A stretch of DNA of 64,000 bases from JANQOH01 sp965243325 (lineage in GTDB: Bacteria; Pseudomonadota; Alphaproteobacteria; UBA7887), in the NCBI GenBank assembly GCA_965243325.1, contig CBDEUQ010000003.1, positions 3,410,001 through 3,474,000 of the forward strand. Direction: 5' to 3'. Made by a program: the position numbers and the translations under genes. Positions 44,501-53,858 of the stretch are shown piece by piece (positions within the stretch are counted from its first letter, which is position 1; each line of letters begins with the position of its first letter). Below the pieces are notes generated by a model. It did not search any database, had not been told where the DNA came from, and was given only the letters and a program-made list of their open reading frames with translations.

Positions 44501-47500
44501 GGCGACTTCGTGGCCGGGGACGACGAGGGGGTGAAGACCTTCACCGTCCCCGCGGGCGAGACCGAGGCGGTGCACGAGGTCGCGACCGACGACGACACGA
44601 CGCACGAGCCCGGCACCGCGGTCACGGCGACGGTCGAGCCGGGCGCGGGCTACACGGTGGGCACGCCCGCCTCGGCCGCGGTCGCGGTGGCCGACGACGG
44701 GGACCTCGAGCTGTCGCACGGCATAGACCCGGCAACCGCGGGCGAGGGCAGCACGCTCGGGGCCGCACGGTTCTACCTGCGAGTGCGCCGCGCGCTCGCC
44801 GCGGGCGAGACGGTGACGGTCCCGCTCGCGTTCACCGGCGGGACCCTCGGCACGGACTTCACGCTCGCGCTCGATGCCGCCTCCGCCCAAGCGTTCGGGT
44901 CGGCGTCGCTCGCCGCGGGCACGGTGACGTTCACCGGTCCGGCGGATAGGTACCAATCGCTGTACGTGGACCTCTTCGCCGCCGAGGACGACGACACCGA
45001 CGACGAGGTGGTGACGCTCGGCTTCGGGGCGATGTCGACGAGCGCCGGGGGCGACGTCGGGCTCAGGCGGTTCGGCAGCGACCGCATCACGCTGCTCGAC
45101 AACGACGCCCCGCAGTCGCTCACCGTCGAGCTCACCCTCGATGCGTTCAGCGCGTTTGAGGACGACAGCTCCTTCGAGCCGGTACTGCGGCTCTCGGAGG
45201 CGCCGCGCCGGGACGTCGCGGTGGCGGTGACGCTCACCGACGGCACGGCGGTACGCGGGGCGGACTACGAGGACGCGGCCACGCGCACCGTGACCTTCCC
45301 GGCGGGCAAAGAGACCACGGTCTTCGACGTGAAGCTCATCAACGACGCCGAGGTCGAGGGCGACGAGACCTTCACGGTGGCCATCGACACGGACTCGCTG
45401 CCGGCCGGGGTGACGGCGAAGCCGGGCGGCCACCTCCAGGCGACGGTCACCATTCACGACGACGACTCCACGGCGGTGTCGTTCGCCGCGGCCGCCTCGA
45501 GCGCGGGCGAGGGCGCGGGCGCCCACGCCGTGACGGTGAACTTCACGCAGCCGTCGGCGCATTTCATCTACCTCAAGTACACCGTGGGCGGCACGGCGAG
45601 GGCGGGCGAGGACTTCACCATTGCAAACTCCGGTGCCGTCTCGGTGCCCGCGAACACGGCGAGCGTCGACATCGAGGTGGCGGTGCTCGACGACACGGTG
45701 CCGGAGCACGCGGAGACGGTCGTCCTGACCCTGACCGACAGCGTTCGCTACGCCCTCGGCGCCACCACCGTCCACACCCTCACCCTCGCCGACGACGACG
45801 CGGGCACGCCGCCGAACCCGGTGCGCCTCTCGGTCTCGGACGCCGGCGCGGTGGCCGAGGGCGGGACGGTCACGGTGACCGCGACCCTCGACCACGCCAA
45901 CGCCACGGGCGGCGCGCTCGCGATACCGCTTGCGGTGCGCGCCGCCGGCACCACCGCGGCGCCCGGCGACTACACGGTGGCGTCGAGCATCGCCATCGCC
46001 GACGGCGCCACCGCCGGCACGACGGACCTCGCCGCGACCGACGACGACGCGGTCGAGGCGCCGGAGACGGTGGTGCTCGCGCTCGGCGCGGCGCTCCCCG
46101 AAGGGGTCGCCGCGGGCACGCCCGGCCACGTGACGGTCACCATCGCCGACGACGACCTGGGGCTCACCTACGGCGTTCGCGATTGGAGCGCCACGGAGGG
46201 CGAGCCGACGAGCCACGCGCGGCTCTTCGTGCGGCCGCAGTGGGCGCTCGGCGCGGGCGAGACGCTGACCGTCCCGCTCACCTTCACCGGCGGAACCTTG
46301 GGCACGGACTTCACGCTCGCCCTCGAGGCGGCCTCCGCGGCAAGGTTCGCCGCGGCGACGCTTGCCGCGGGCACGGTGACGCTCACCGGCCCGGCGCGGG
46401 CGGACGCCGCCGTGTACGTCCGCCTCTTCGCCGCCGAGGACGACGACGCCGGCGACGAGACGGTGACGCTCGGCGTCGGGACGGTGGCGTCGAGCACCGG
46501 CGCCGCGGTCGCCGCGAGCCGGCAGGGCGACGGGCGGATGACGCTGCTCGACAACGACGGCGACCTCGAGCTGCGCTATGGCGTTTTGCCTGCCACCGCC
46601 GCGGAGGGCAGCACCACCGCCCTCCGGCAGCTCTGGCTGACGCCGCGACGGGCGCTCGCCGCGGGCGAGGCGGTGACGGTGCCGCTCGTGTTCGAGGGCG
46701 GGACGCTCGGCACGGACTTCACGCTCGCGCCCGGTGTCCACGGGTTCGGCTCGATGGTGCTCGCCGCGGGCACGGTGACGCTCACCGGTCCGGCGAATCG
46801 GGGCGCCACCGGGTTCGTGAACCTCTTCGCCCTCGAGGACGACGACGCCGACGACGAGGTGGTGACGCTCGGCTTCGGGGCGGCCTCGTCGAGCACCGGC
46901 GCCGCGGTCACGCACACCCGGTTCGGCGACGGGCGCATCACGCTGCTCGACAACGACGCCCCGCAGTCGCTCACCGTCGAGTTCGCCAGCGATGCGTTCG
47001 GCGTCTACGAGCACAACGGTCCCGCCGAGCCGGTGCTGCGCCTCTCGGAGGTGCCGCGCCGCGACGTCGCGGTGCGGGTGACGGTGACCTCCGGCACGGC
47101 GGTGCGCGGGGAGGATTTCCTGAGCGCGGCCACGCGCACCGCGACCTTCCCGGCGGGGGGCGCCACGACCACGAACGTCCCGATGACCCTCCCCAACGAC
47201 GCCCTGGTGGAGGGCGACGAGACCTTCACGGTGGCCATCGACACGGCCTCGCTGCCGGCGAACGTGACGGCGAAGCCGGGCGGCAACGTCCGGGCGACGG
47301 TCACCCTCTTCGACGACGACACCGCGACGGTGGGGTTCGCGCGCGGCGCGCTCGCGGTGCGCGAGGGCGATGCGGCGCGCCCGGTGCTGGTGCTCTCCAA
47401 GGCGTTCGCCGCCGATGTCACGGTCGGCGTCGAGGACGCCGCGGGCACCGCCACCGCGCCCGGCGACTACGCGGCCGGTCCGTACTCGGTGACCTTCCCC

Positions 47501-50500
47501 GCGGGCGCCAAACGCGCGGCGTTCGACGTGGCGACGGTCGCGGATTCCACCGCCGAGGGCGCGGAGACGTTCTCGCTGCGGATACCGGCCGCGGGCCTCC
47601 CGGCGGGGATGGGCCTTGCCGCGGCGGGCGCCGCCACCCCGCCCGAGGCGACCGTCACCGTCTCCGAGAGCGCGCCGCCGAGCGTGCCCGAGGCGGCGTT
47701 CGCCGCGGGCGAATCGGACGCGGGCGAGGCCGCGGGCACCCGCACCGTGACGGTGCACCTCGTACCGCCGCCGACCTCGCCGCTTGCGCTCGCCTACACC
47801 GTGGGCGGCACGGCGACCGCGGGCGCGGACTTCACCATCGCGGGCTCTGGCATCGTCGCGGTGCCCGCGCACGCGACCGGCGTCGACATCGAGGTGGCGG
47901 TGCTCGACGACACCGCGCAGGAGTCCGACGAGACGCTCGTCCTGACGCTCGCCGCCGGCGCGGGCTACACGGTGGGCGCCCCGGGCGTGCACACGCTCAC
48001 CCTTGCCGACGACGACGCGCCGCCGCCCGCGCCCGTGGTCTCGGTCGCGGGCACGCCGGGCGCCGAGGGCGGCGCGCCGGCGCGCTTCCTCCTCACCGTG
48101 CGCCCGCGGCCCGCGGGCAGCATCGCGGTGAACGTCCGGGTGACCGGGAGCGGCGGCTATGCCGGCCCCGGCGAGACCGGCACGCGCACGGTGACGATGG
48201 ACGCGTCGGGCTCGGCGGTGCTCGATGTCGCGATTGCCGACGACGCCATCGACGAGCCGAACGGGAGCTTCACCGCGACGGTGCGCCCCGGCACGGGCTA
48301 CGCGGTGCATGCGAGCGCTGCCGCCGCCACCGTGGCGGTCGCCGACGACGACCCGACCCGGGTGACGCTTGCGGGCTCCGCGGACGCAATCCCCGAGACC
48401 GGGGGGACGAAGACGCTGACGGTGCGCCTCGCCCGGGCGCTGGTCGCGCCCGAGACGCTCGCGGTGCCGCTCGTCTTCGCGGGCGAGGCGGTGCGGGGCC
48501 TCGACTACACGCTGAGCTGCGGCAACGACACCGGCGCGGCCTGCCGCGACCTTGCGGGCGCCGCGCCGCGCATCGAGTTCAGCGCCGGCGGGCGCACCGC
48601 GACGGTGACGCTCGCCGCCGCCGGCGACGCCATCAACGAGGGCGCGGGCGAGACGGTGACGGTGGCGCTCGGGGCGCTCGACGCGAGCTCGGGCACCGGC
48701 CTCGGCGGGGGTGCGGCGGGCGCAGGCAGCGTCGCGTTCACCATTACCGACGACGACGCGGGCCCGGAGCCGGGTATTGTGCTGCCCGATACGGACGTGG
48801 CCGTGGTCGAGGGCGCGACGGCGAGCTACGAGCTCAAGCTCGCCTCCGACCCCGGCGACGGCGCCACGGTGCGGGTGAGCGTCACCTCCGCGGACACCGG
48901 CGCGGTGACGGTGAGCGACACCCAGTCGGGTGTGAACGGCACGCAGGACTGGCTCGACTTCACCGGCGGCGCCGCCGGCACCTGGAGCACCGCCCAGACG
49001 GTGACCGTCGCCGGCGTGCACGACGCCGACTCCGCCCACGAGGCGGACGTGGCGCTCACCCACACGGCGAGCGTGCAGGCGGGCACGAGCGCGCCCTATG
49101 CGGGGCTTGCGAGCCGGACGCTCCACGTCGACGTGACCGAGGACGACGCGGCCGAGGTCGGCTTCAAGCAGGACGCCCACGCGGTGGACGAGGGCGACGA
49201 CGCGACGCTCACGCTCACGTTCACGCGCGCGCTAGGGAGCGACGTGACCGTGCGGGTCCTGCTGACCGGTCTCGGGGCGACCGGCTCGGGCGTCGACTTC
49301 GACTCGACCCCGCGCTCGATTGCCGTCCCGGCGGGGACGGTGGAGCAGGCGTTCACCGTCTCGACCGTCGAGGACGAGAAGTTCGAGGGCTACGAGACCT
49401 TCCAGGCGACGATTCTCGCCCTCGGCCTCCCCGACGACCTGGCGCTCGCCGCCGCGCACCGCTCGACCGTCACCATCGTCGACGACGAGGCCTCGGTCTC
49501 GCCCGCGCTCGACGCCGGCATCCACGAGGGCGAGACGCTGACCTACACCGTCTCGGGAATCGACCCCGCGCATGCGAGCGTGACGCTCCTGGCCGCCACC
49601 TCGAGCACCGCGACCCGCGACGTCGACGGGACGTGGGACGCGGGCGAGGACTACCGCCTGCTTCGCCCCGGCGACCCCGAGGACACGGTGCTCGGCGCGA
49701 CCGACACCCTCACCCCCTCGGGCGGGGCGGTGACGTTCCGCATCAAGACGCGCGCCGACACCGACGACACCGAGGGCGACGAGACGGTGGTGTTCGAGAT
49801 GGAGCTTCCGGGTGTCTTGGGGGAGGCGGAGCTCGGGACGCTCGCGCTGAAGAACGGCCCGCGCCTCGAGGCTGGGGTCGCGCTCTCCGCGCAAACCCTC
49901 GCCCTCGACGAGGGGACGACCGGCACCTACACCGTGGCGCTCACCCTCGCGCCCGCCCCGGGCGAGACGGTGACCGTCACCGCGGCGAGCCGCGATGCGG
50001 GCGCGGTGCGGGTGCACGGCGCGGGCGGCTCCCCGGGGGCGCGCGCGACGCTCACCTTCACCGACGCGACCTGGAGCGCCGCGCAGACGGTGACGGTGAC
50101 CGCGCTCTCCGACCTCGATGCGAGCGACGAGAGTGTCGACATCGCGCACGCGGTCAAGGGCACGGGCGATTACGCGGACGTGACCGCGCCGTCGGTGGCG
50201 GTCACGGTGGACGACGACGAGGTGCCCGTCGTGGTCTCGGTCGCCGCGGGCGCGGCGGTGGATGAGGGCGGGGCCGCGACCTTCACGGTGACGGCGACGC
50301 CTGCGCCGCCCCGCACGCTTCGCATCGCGCTCGCGCTCGGCGAGACCGGCGCGTTCCTCGCCCCGGGCGCCACGCTGCCTGCGGTGCACCTCAGCCCCAC
50401 CCGGGCGTCGCAGAGCGTCTCGCTCGCGACCGAGGACGACACGGTCAACGAGGCGCACGGCGCGGTGACGCTCACCGTGGAGGCGGGGACCGGCTACGTC

Positions 50501-52831
50501 GTGGCGGCCGCGCCGGACCACACCGCGAGCGTCGAGGTCCGCGACGACGACGGGGCGGGCATGCCGGTGGTGAGCATCGCGAGCGCGCAAAGCCCCGGCG
50601 CGACCGCGTTCGAGGGCGACGCGCTCGTCTTCACGGTGCGCGCCGACCCCGCGCCCGCGGCCGAGCTCGCCGTCACCGTCGGCGTCGCCGAGAGCGCGGG
50701 CAGCGCCTTCGTCGTCCCCGGCGGAACGGGGAACAAGACGGTGACGATTGCGGCGAACGCGCGCACGGCGACGCTGAGTGTCGCGACCGTCCAGGACACC
50801 GACGAGGAGGACCCGGCGTTCGCGACGGTGACGGCGACGGTGGCGCACGCGCCGGGCTACACCGTCGCCGATGCGCCGCGCGACAGCGCGCAGGCGACGG
50901 TCTCCGACGACGACGGGCTGCCCGGGGTCACCATCCACGACGCGCAAGCCGAAGAGGGCGACCCGATGTTCTTCCGGGTGACGCTCTCGAAGGCGGCGGC
51001 CCACACCGTCGAGGTGAAGTGGGCGACGAGGTTCGAGTACGACGCCAACAAGTGGGAGACCGGCAGCGCCCGCTACACCCTCGACTACACGAGCGCCAAC
51101 GGCATCCTGCGCTTCGCCCCGCGCGAGACCGTGCGCGAGATCCTGATCTACACCGTCGACGACGCCCACGACGAGGGCGACGAGACGTTCGAGGTGGAGC
51201 TCTCCGACCCTGTGGGGGCGGTGATAGCCGACGGCCTCGCGACGGGGACGATCACGAACGACGACCCGCTGCCCGCGGCCTGGCTCGCGCGCTTCGGGCG
51301 CACGGTGGCGGAGCAGGCGCTCGAGGGCGTCGCGGACCGCATCGCCGCCCCGCGCAAGCCGGGGATGCAGGGCACGCTCGCCGGGCAGGCGCTGAGCCCC
51401 TCGACAGGCTCGGGACAGGCGCTCGACCCGGCGGCTTCCGGCCAGGCGGCGGGCGGAACGCCCGGCACGGCGGCGCTCGCGCTCGCCGACGTGGCGCGCC
51501 GCTTCGGCGACGGCCCGTTCGATCCGTTCGGTCATGGCGCCGCGCCGGGCCCCGGCGCGGCGCAGGCGCAATCGCGCACGATGACCGCGAGCGAGGCGCT
51601 GCTCGGGTCGAGCTTCACGCTGACCGGCGAGACGGACGGCGCGGGCGGCACCATGGCCTTCTGGGGCCGGGCGGCGCAGTCGAGCTTCGACGGCGTCGAG
51701 CGGGGCGCCGGCACCGACATCGCCCTCGACGGCACGGTGACCACCGGCATGCTGGGCGCGGACTATGCGCGCGGGCCCTGGCTGGTGGGGCTTGCGCTGA
51801 CCCTGAGTTCGTCCGAGGGCAGCTATGCCGCCACCGGCGATCGGGATCCCTGTCCCGGTACGGACGCGGACCGGTGCGACGGCGCGGTGCGCGCCGGCGA
51901 CGGCACGCTGGAGGCGTCGCTGACGGCGGCGGTGCCCTATGCGTCGTGGCGGGCCTCGGAGCGCCTCAAGCTCTGGGGCGCGCTCGGCTACGGCGCCGGC
52001 GAGGTGACGCTGAAGACGGGCATGGGCGAGCGCCTCGGCGCGGACATCGACTGGACCATGGCGGCGGCCGGCCTGCGGGGCGACGTGATCGCGCTGCCCA
52101 TGGAAGGCTCCGGCCTTGCCCTCGCGGTGACCTCGGACGCCATGTGGGCGCGCACGGCCTCGGAGAAGACACGGGACCTTGCGGCGTCGGAGTCCGACGT
52201 GACCCGGCTCAGGCTCGGGCTGGAGGGAAGCTACCGCGTCGCCCTCGAAGAGGGCGGCAGCATCACGCCGAAGCTGGAGGTGGGCGCGCGCCATGACGGG
52301 GGCGACGCCGAGACCGGGTTCGGGGTGGAGTTGGGCGGCGGCATCGCCTGGGTCGATCCGAAGCTCGGTCTCTCGCTCGACCTCTCGGGCCGCACGCTGA
52401 TCGCGCACGGCAACGACGATCTCGAGGACCGGGGGTATTCGGCCTCGCTCGCGTACGACCCGGCCCCGGCGACGAAGCGGGGTCCGTCGCTGACGCTCAC
52501 CCAGGACTGGGGCGGGGGGGCCGAGGGCGGCCTCGACGCGCTGTTCGCGCCGGACCCGCTGGAGGACCGCACCGCCGACGGCGAGCCAACCTCCCGCTGG
52601 GCCATGGAGGCGGCTTACGGCCTGCCGGCCTTCGGCGGGCGCTGGACCGGCAGCCCGCATGCCGGGCTGGGGCTCGCGACCGGTACGCGCGACTACACCA
52701 TCGGCTGGCGGCTCACACCGGAAGCGGCCAACGCGCCCGACCTGTCGCTCGGTCTCAAGGCCACCCGCCGGGAGAGCGACACGGCCGAGCCCGAGCATAG
52801 CGTCGGGGTGGAAGTCCGTGCCAGATGGTGA
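41558..52831 (+). CDS. Giant Calx-beta-repeat autotransporter
   Basis: 3757 residues. A basic 50-residue extension precedes a signal peptide (WRGLLAALLALPLAAGLAAGAQA, cleavage near residue 79). The in-frame GTG at 41723 would give a plain 24-residue signal. About 26 Calx-beta-like repeats of 90-130 residues follow, each with an EG-x-A/D opening, an EGDET- or E-like middle and a closing DND/DDD, typical of calcium-binding beta-sandwiches. Around 3280 a low-complexity linker holds an STGSGQA insert. From about 3342 a beta-barrel domain ends in aromatic Trp (VEVRARW), as in autotransporter translocators. The passenger is expected on the cell surface, probably for adhesion or biofilm, but no specific receptor can be named. 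No ribosome site precedes ATG 41558, and a pentamer repeat lies just upstream. Confidence 0.88.
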   Translation: MSAPSGRRLLPWRPLRRGASPPESSAAGHAASRPARTSSERSASSSSPARRGPRRVWRGLLAALLALPLAAGLAAGAQAQSTVSFAQSSYVVDEGEDATLTLQLSPARTVATEVRVTFVDLTTSPKDYDESAQTVTIPANATSATVTVGTEDDQFIEINESARAHIDSGSLPSGVTVGTQGTTDIVITDNAVPALVFTPKALTVAEGGSASYEVALSHRPHHASASITVAISGQADTDLTLDKTSLTFGHSNWNQAQTVTVSAAADTDRTDDAATLDHAASSGVSKFNGVTGSLAVTVQENLPVIGVSAATSDFTEGDASKVAFSVTASGGETGDYPVSVTFGTSGAATQGTDYTLPASVTLSADGASVAVPILVADDDTVEGEETAAITIPAGSGYRPDKDAATHTMTIADNDQSVRYRTSGTAVEGGTSAEAGTGNAVISFVHFNPRLASGETMTIPLAFSGGTLGTDFTLEVGTAGNFGSASVDATTGVVTLTGPQTDSSITVLLLPEEDTDTTDDTVTVSVGSGGTSGRGGTLVATRRGNGQVTMLDNDVSQSLTVEFTQSGFSVNEDQGPAQPVARLSEAARNDIAIPVTVTSGSAVRGADFESAASRTLTVHAGDTTGTFSIPMIDDDLTEGDETFTVSIDTASLPTGVTAKPGGNLQATVTILDNDETPTLSITAPADADEGDVPSAARLFTVGLTRAVAGAVRYEVCFSGTAKSAADTHRSQELVDYRVQRDGAGVAADCLEDLTLAAGATASGQAVGIKVLGDTFAEPDETVVATLEMKAAPDGVLLGTAVATHVIGNDDGTEATLTLAPAPGAVTSLVEGDAPAHFVIDGTGATPGAEYYVQLALGGEAKNGTDYRLEIRIDGQWHQLSRNLRRSIFSVFELPTRLRLFALADTAPEGDERAVLTLADAQGYAPGTPSEVTFVIGNGPPAVTVEAVEAAVTEGAPARFTVRLSEAQVADFDVAVRIAEDGDGDFVAGDDEGVKTFTVPAGETEAVHEVATDDDTTHEPGTAVTATVEPGAGYTVGTPASAAVAVADDGDLELSHGIDPATAGEGSTLGAARFYLRVRRALAAGETVTVPLAFTGGTLGTDFTLALDAASAQAFGSASLAAGTVTFTGPADRYQSLYVDLFAAEDDDTDDEVVTLGFGAMSTSAGGDVGLRRFGSDRITLLDNDAPQSLTVELTLDAFSAFEDDSSFEPVLRLSEAPRRDVAVAVTLTDGTAVRGADYEDAATRTVTFPAGKETTVFDVKLINDAEVEGDETFTVAIDTDSLPAGVTAKPGGHLQATVTIHDDDSTAVSFAAAASSAGEGAGAHAVTVNFTQPSAHFIYLKYTVGGTARAGEDFTIANSGAVSVPANTASVDIEVAVLDDTVPEHAETVVLTLTDSVRYALGATTVHTLTLADDDAGTPPNPVRLSVSDAGAVAEGGTVTVTATLDHANATGGALAIPLAVRAAGTTAAPGDYTVASSIAIADGATAGTTDLAATDDDAVEAPETVVLALGAALPEGVAAGTPGHVTVTIADDDLGLTYGVRDWSATEGEPTSHARLFVRPQWALGAGETLTVPLTFTGGTLGTDFTLALEAASAARFAAATLAAGTVTLTGPARADAAVYVRLFAAEDDDAGDETVTLGVGTVASSTGAAVAASRQGDGRMTLLDNDGDLELRYGVLPATAAEGSTTALRQLWLTPRRALAAGEAVTVPLVFEGGTLGTDFTLAPGVHGFGSMVLAAGTVTLTGPANRGATGFVNLFALEDDDADDEVVTLGFGAASSSTGAAVTHTRFGDGRITLLDNDAPQSLTVEFASDAFGVYEHNGPAEPVLRLSEVPRRDVAVRVTVTSGTAVRGEDFLSAATRTATFPAGGATTTNVPMTLPNDALVEGDETFTVAIDTASLPANVTAKPGGNVRATVTLFDDDTATVGFARGALAVREGDAARPVLVLSKAFAADVTVGVEDAAGTATAPGDYAAGPYSVTFPAGAKRAAFDVATVADSTAEGAETFSLRIPAAGLPAGMGLAAAGAATPPEATVTVSESAPPSVPEAAFAAGESDAGEAAGTRTVTVHLVPPPTSPLALAYTVGGTATAGADFTIAGSGIVAVPAHATGVDIEVAVLDDTAQESDETLVLTLAAGAGYTVGAPGVHTLTLADDDAPPPAPVVSVAGTPGAEGGAPARFLLTVRPRPAGSIAVNVRVTGSGGYAGPGETGTRTVTMDASGSAVLDVAIADDAIDEPNGSFTATVRPGTGYAVHASAAAATVAVADDDPTRVTLAGSADAIPETGGTKTLTVRLARALVAPETLAVPLVFAGEAVRGLDYTLSCGNDTGAACRDLAGAAPRIEFSAGGRTATVTLAAAGDAINEGAGETVTVALGALDASSGTGLGGGAAGAGSVAFTITDDDAGPEPGIVLPDTDVAVVEGATASYELKLASDPGDGATVRVSVTSADTGAVTVSDTQSGVNGTQDWLDFTGGAAGTWSTAQTVTVAGVHDADSAHEADVALTHTASVQAGTSAPYAGLASRTLHVDVTEDDAAEVGFKQDAHAVDEGDDATLTLTFTRALGSDVTVRVLLTGLGATGSGVDFDSTPRSIAVPAGTVEQAFTVSTVEDEKFEGYETFQATILALGLPDDLALAAAHRSTVTIVDDEASVSPALDAGIHEGETLTYTVSGIDPAHASVTLLAATSSTATRDVDGTWDAGEDYRLLRPGDPEDTVLGATDTLTPSGGAVTFRIKTRADTDDTEGDETVVFEMELPGVLGEAELGTLALKNGPRLEAGVALSAQTLALDEGTTGTYTVALTLAPAPGETVTVTAASRDAGAVRVHGAGGSPGARATLTFTDATWSAAQTVTVTALSDLDASDESVDIAHAVKGTGDYADVTAPSVAVTVDDDEVPVVVSVAAGAAVDEGGAATFTVTATPAPPRTLRIALALGETGAFLAPGATLPAVHLSPTRASQSVSLATEDDTVNEAHGAVTLTVEAGTGYVVAAAPDHTASVEVRDDDGAGMPVVSIASAQSPGATAFEGDALVFTVRADPAPAAELAVTVGVAESAGSAFVVPGGTGNKTVTIAANARTATLSVATVQDTDEEDPAFATVTATVAHAPGYTVADAPRDSAQATVSDDDGLPGVTIHDAQAEEGDPMFFRVTLSKAAAHTVEVKWATRFEYDANKWETGSARYTLDYTSANGILRFAPRETVREILIYTVDDAHDEGDETFEVELSDPVGAVIADGLATGTITNDDPLPAAWLARFGRTVAEQALEGVADRIAAPRKPGMQGTLAGQALSPSTGSGQALDPAASGQAAGGTPGTAALALADVARRFGDGPFDPFGHGAAPGPGAAQAQSRTMTASEALLGSSFTLTGETDGAGGTMAFWGRAAQSSFDGVERGAGTDIALDGTVTTGMLGADYARGPWLVGLALTLSSSEGSYAATGDRDPCPGTDADRCDGAVRAGDGTLEASLTAAVPYASWRASERLKLWGALGYGAGEVTLKTGMGERLGADIDWTMAAAGLRGDVIALPMEGSGLALAVTSDAMWARTASEKTRDLAASESDVTRLRLGLEGSYRVALEEGGSITPKLEVGARHDGGDAETGFGVELGGGIAWVDPKLGLSLDLSGRTLIAHGNDDLEDRGYSASLAYDPAPATKRGPSLTLTQDWGGGAEGGLDALFAPDPLEDRTADGEPTSRWAMEAAYGLPAFGGRWTGSPHAGLGLATGTRDYTIGWRLTPEAANAPDLSLGLKATRRESDTAEPEHSVGVEVRARW
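51394..51411. repeat. REP-like palindrome inside the autotransporter gene
   Basis: An 18-base near-palindrome, GAGCCCC-TCGA-CAGGCTC, is followed by GGGACAGGC. It encodes the S-T-G-S-G-Q-A peptide insert at about residue 3280. It resembles a widespread intergenic palindrome (CCTTCGACAGGCTCAGG-like). Here it sits in frame in the linker before the barrel domain. Confidence 0.5.
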
Positions 52832-53049
52832 ACGACGCGAGTCCGATGCGCGATGCCGTGGAGACGGGCGACGGGAGCCGGGCATGGCTCTTCCTGCGCC
52901 GCGTCCCGGAATACGAGGCGGCATGGCGGGCGCGGCGTATGCATCCGGCGTGGGCCGTCTGTGCGAGACGGTGAGTTTCGGCGAGTTTGAGCGATTGGAA
53001 GTGGGCGCCCTTCTGGTGCCCACCGTGGTTCACGCGGAGACGATCGCCG

Positions 53050-53445
53050 ATGTTGAATACGGAAGGGAATACGAGGGCCGGGGACGACGGTGGGACACGT
53101 CGTCGAGCGCGACGGTGGAGCGAAGCCGAGAAGCGTCGGATCGTTGCGGAGAGCTATGCGTCCGGCGCGACGGTGTCGGCGGTGGCGAGACGCCACGACA
53201 TGAACGCCAATCTGTTGTCCGACTGGCGGCGCCAGTTTCGCGAGGCGGGTGGCGAGGCCCGCTCCAGCGCCTTCGTTCCGGTGGTCGTCGCGCCGTCCGC
53301 CGAGGTGATTTCGGACGATGGCGGCGCTGCGGCGTCGGACGGGCGGATGGAGATTGTGCTGGACGGTCGCTTGCGGGTGGTTGTCGACGCGACGGTCAAT
53401 GCCCCGGCGCTGGCCCGGGTTCTGGCGGTTCTCGAACCCCGATGA
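53050..53445 (+). CDS. tnpA: IS66 TnpA-like protein
   Basis: 131 residues. RRWSEAEKRRIVAESYASGATVSAVARRHDMNANLLSDWRRQF is the IS3/IS66 orfA helix-turn-helix. The C-terminal half contains MEIVLDGRLRVVVDATV, the usual beta-rich tail of IS66 OrfA. It binds the element ends with the other two proteins. The start MLNTEGN was taken; an upstream in-frame start at 52987 is less likely. The stop overlaps the tnpB start (ATGA at 53442). Confidence 0.88.
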   Translation: MLNTEGNTRAGDDGGTRRRARRWSEAEKRRIVAESYASGATVSAVARRHDMNANLLSDWRRQFREAGGEARSSAFVPVVVAPSAEVISDDGGAAASDGRMEIVLDGRLRVVVDATVNAPALARVLAVLEPR

Positions 53446-53789
53446 TCCCGGTTCCGGCCGGTGTCCGGGTCTGGCTGGCGACGGGCGTGACGGACATGCG
53501 GCGCGGCATGAACACCCTGTCCCTCCAGGTCCAGGAGGGTCTTGGGCGCGACCCCCATGCGGGGGACCTCTATGTGTTCCGCGGCCGTCGAGGCGACCTG
53601 GTCAAGATTTTGTGGTTCGACGGCCTCGGAATATCGCTCTACGCCAAGCGCCTGGAGCGCGGCCGGTTCCCGTGGCCATCGACTGGCGACGGTGCGTTGT
53701 CGATCAGCGCCGCCCAGCTCGGCTACCTGCTCGAGGGGATCGATTGGCGCAACCCGGTGCGGACCTGGCGGCCGTCGCGGGCGGGCTGA
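53442..53789 (+). CDS. tnpB: IS66 TnpB (Orf2) accessory protein
   Basis: 115 residues, normal for the family. The conserved string GVTDMRRGMNTLSLQVQEGLG is followed by YVFRGRRGDLVKILWFDGLGISLYAKRLERGRFPWP. The protein is required for IS66 transposition but is not the catalytic subunit. It is translationally coupled to tnpA. Confidence 0.93.
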   Translation: MIPVPAGVRVWLATGVTDMRRGMNTLSLQVQEGLGRDPHAGDLYVFRGRRGDLVKILWFDGLGISLYAKRLERGRFPWPSTGDGALSISAAQLGYLLEGIDWRNPVRTWRPSRAG

Positions 53790-53858
53790 CCCGCAACAAA
53801 ATGACTCACCGGGGCGATTGTTGTGGCGACGAATCGGGCCATGTGATTCGTTGCGCAC

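Noticed and set aside
42233..49180. Very long open frame antisense to the autotransporter gene
   Set aside because: It is an effect of strong codon bias in GC-rich repeats: composition is Arg/Gly/His-rich without any domain, and the sense strand has clear Calx-beta repeats.
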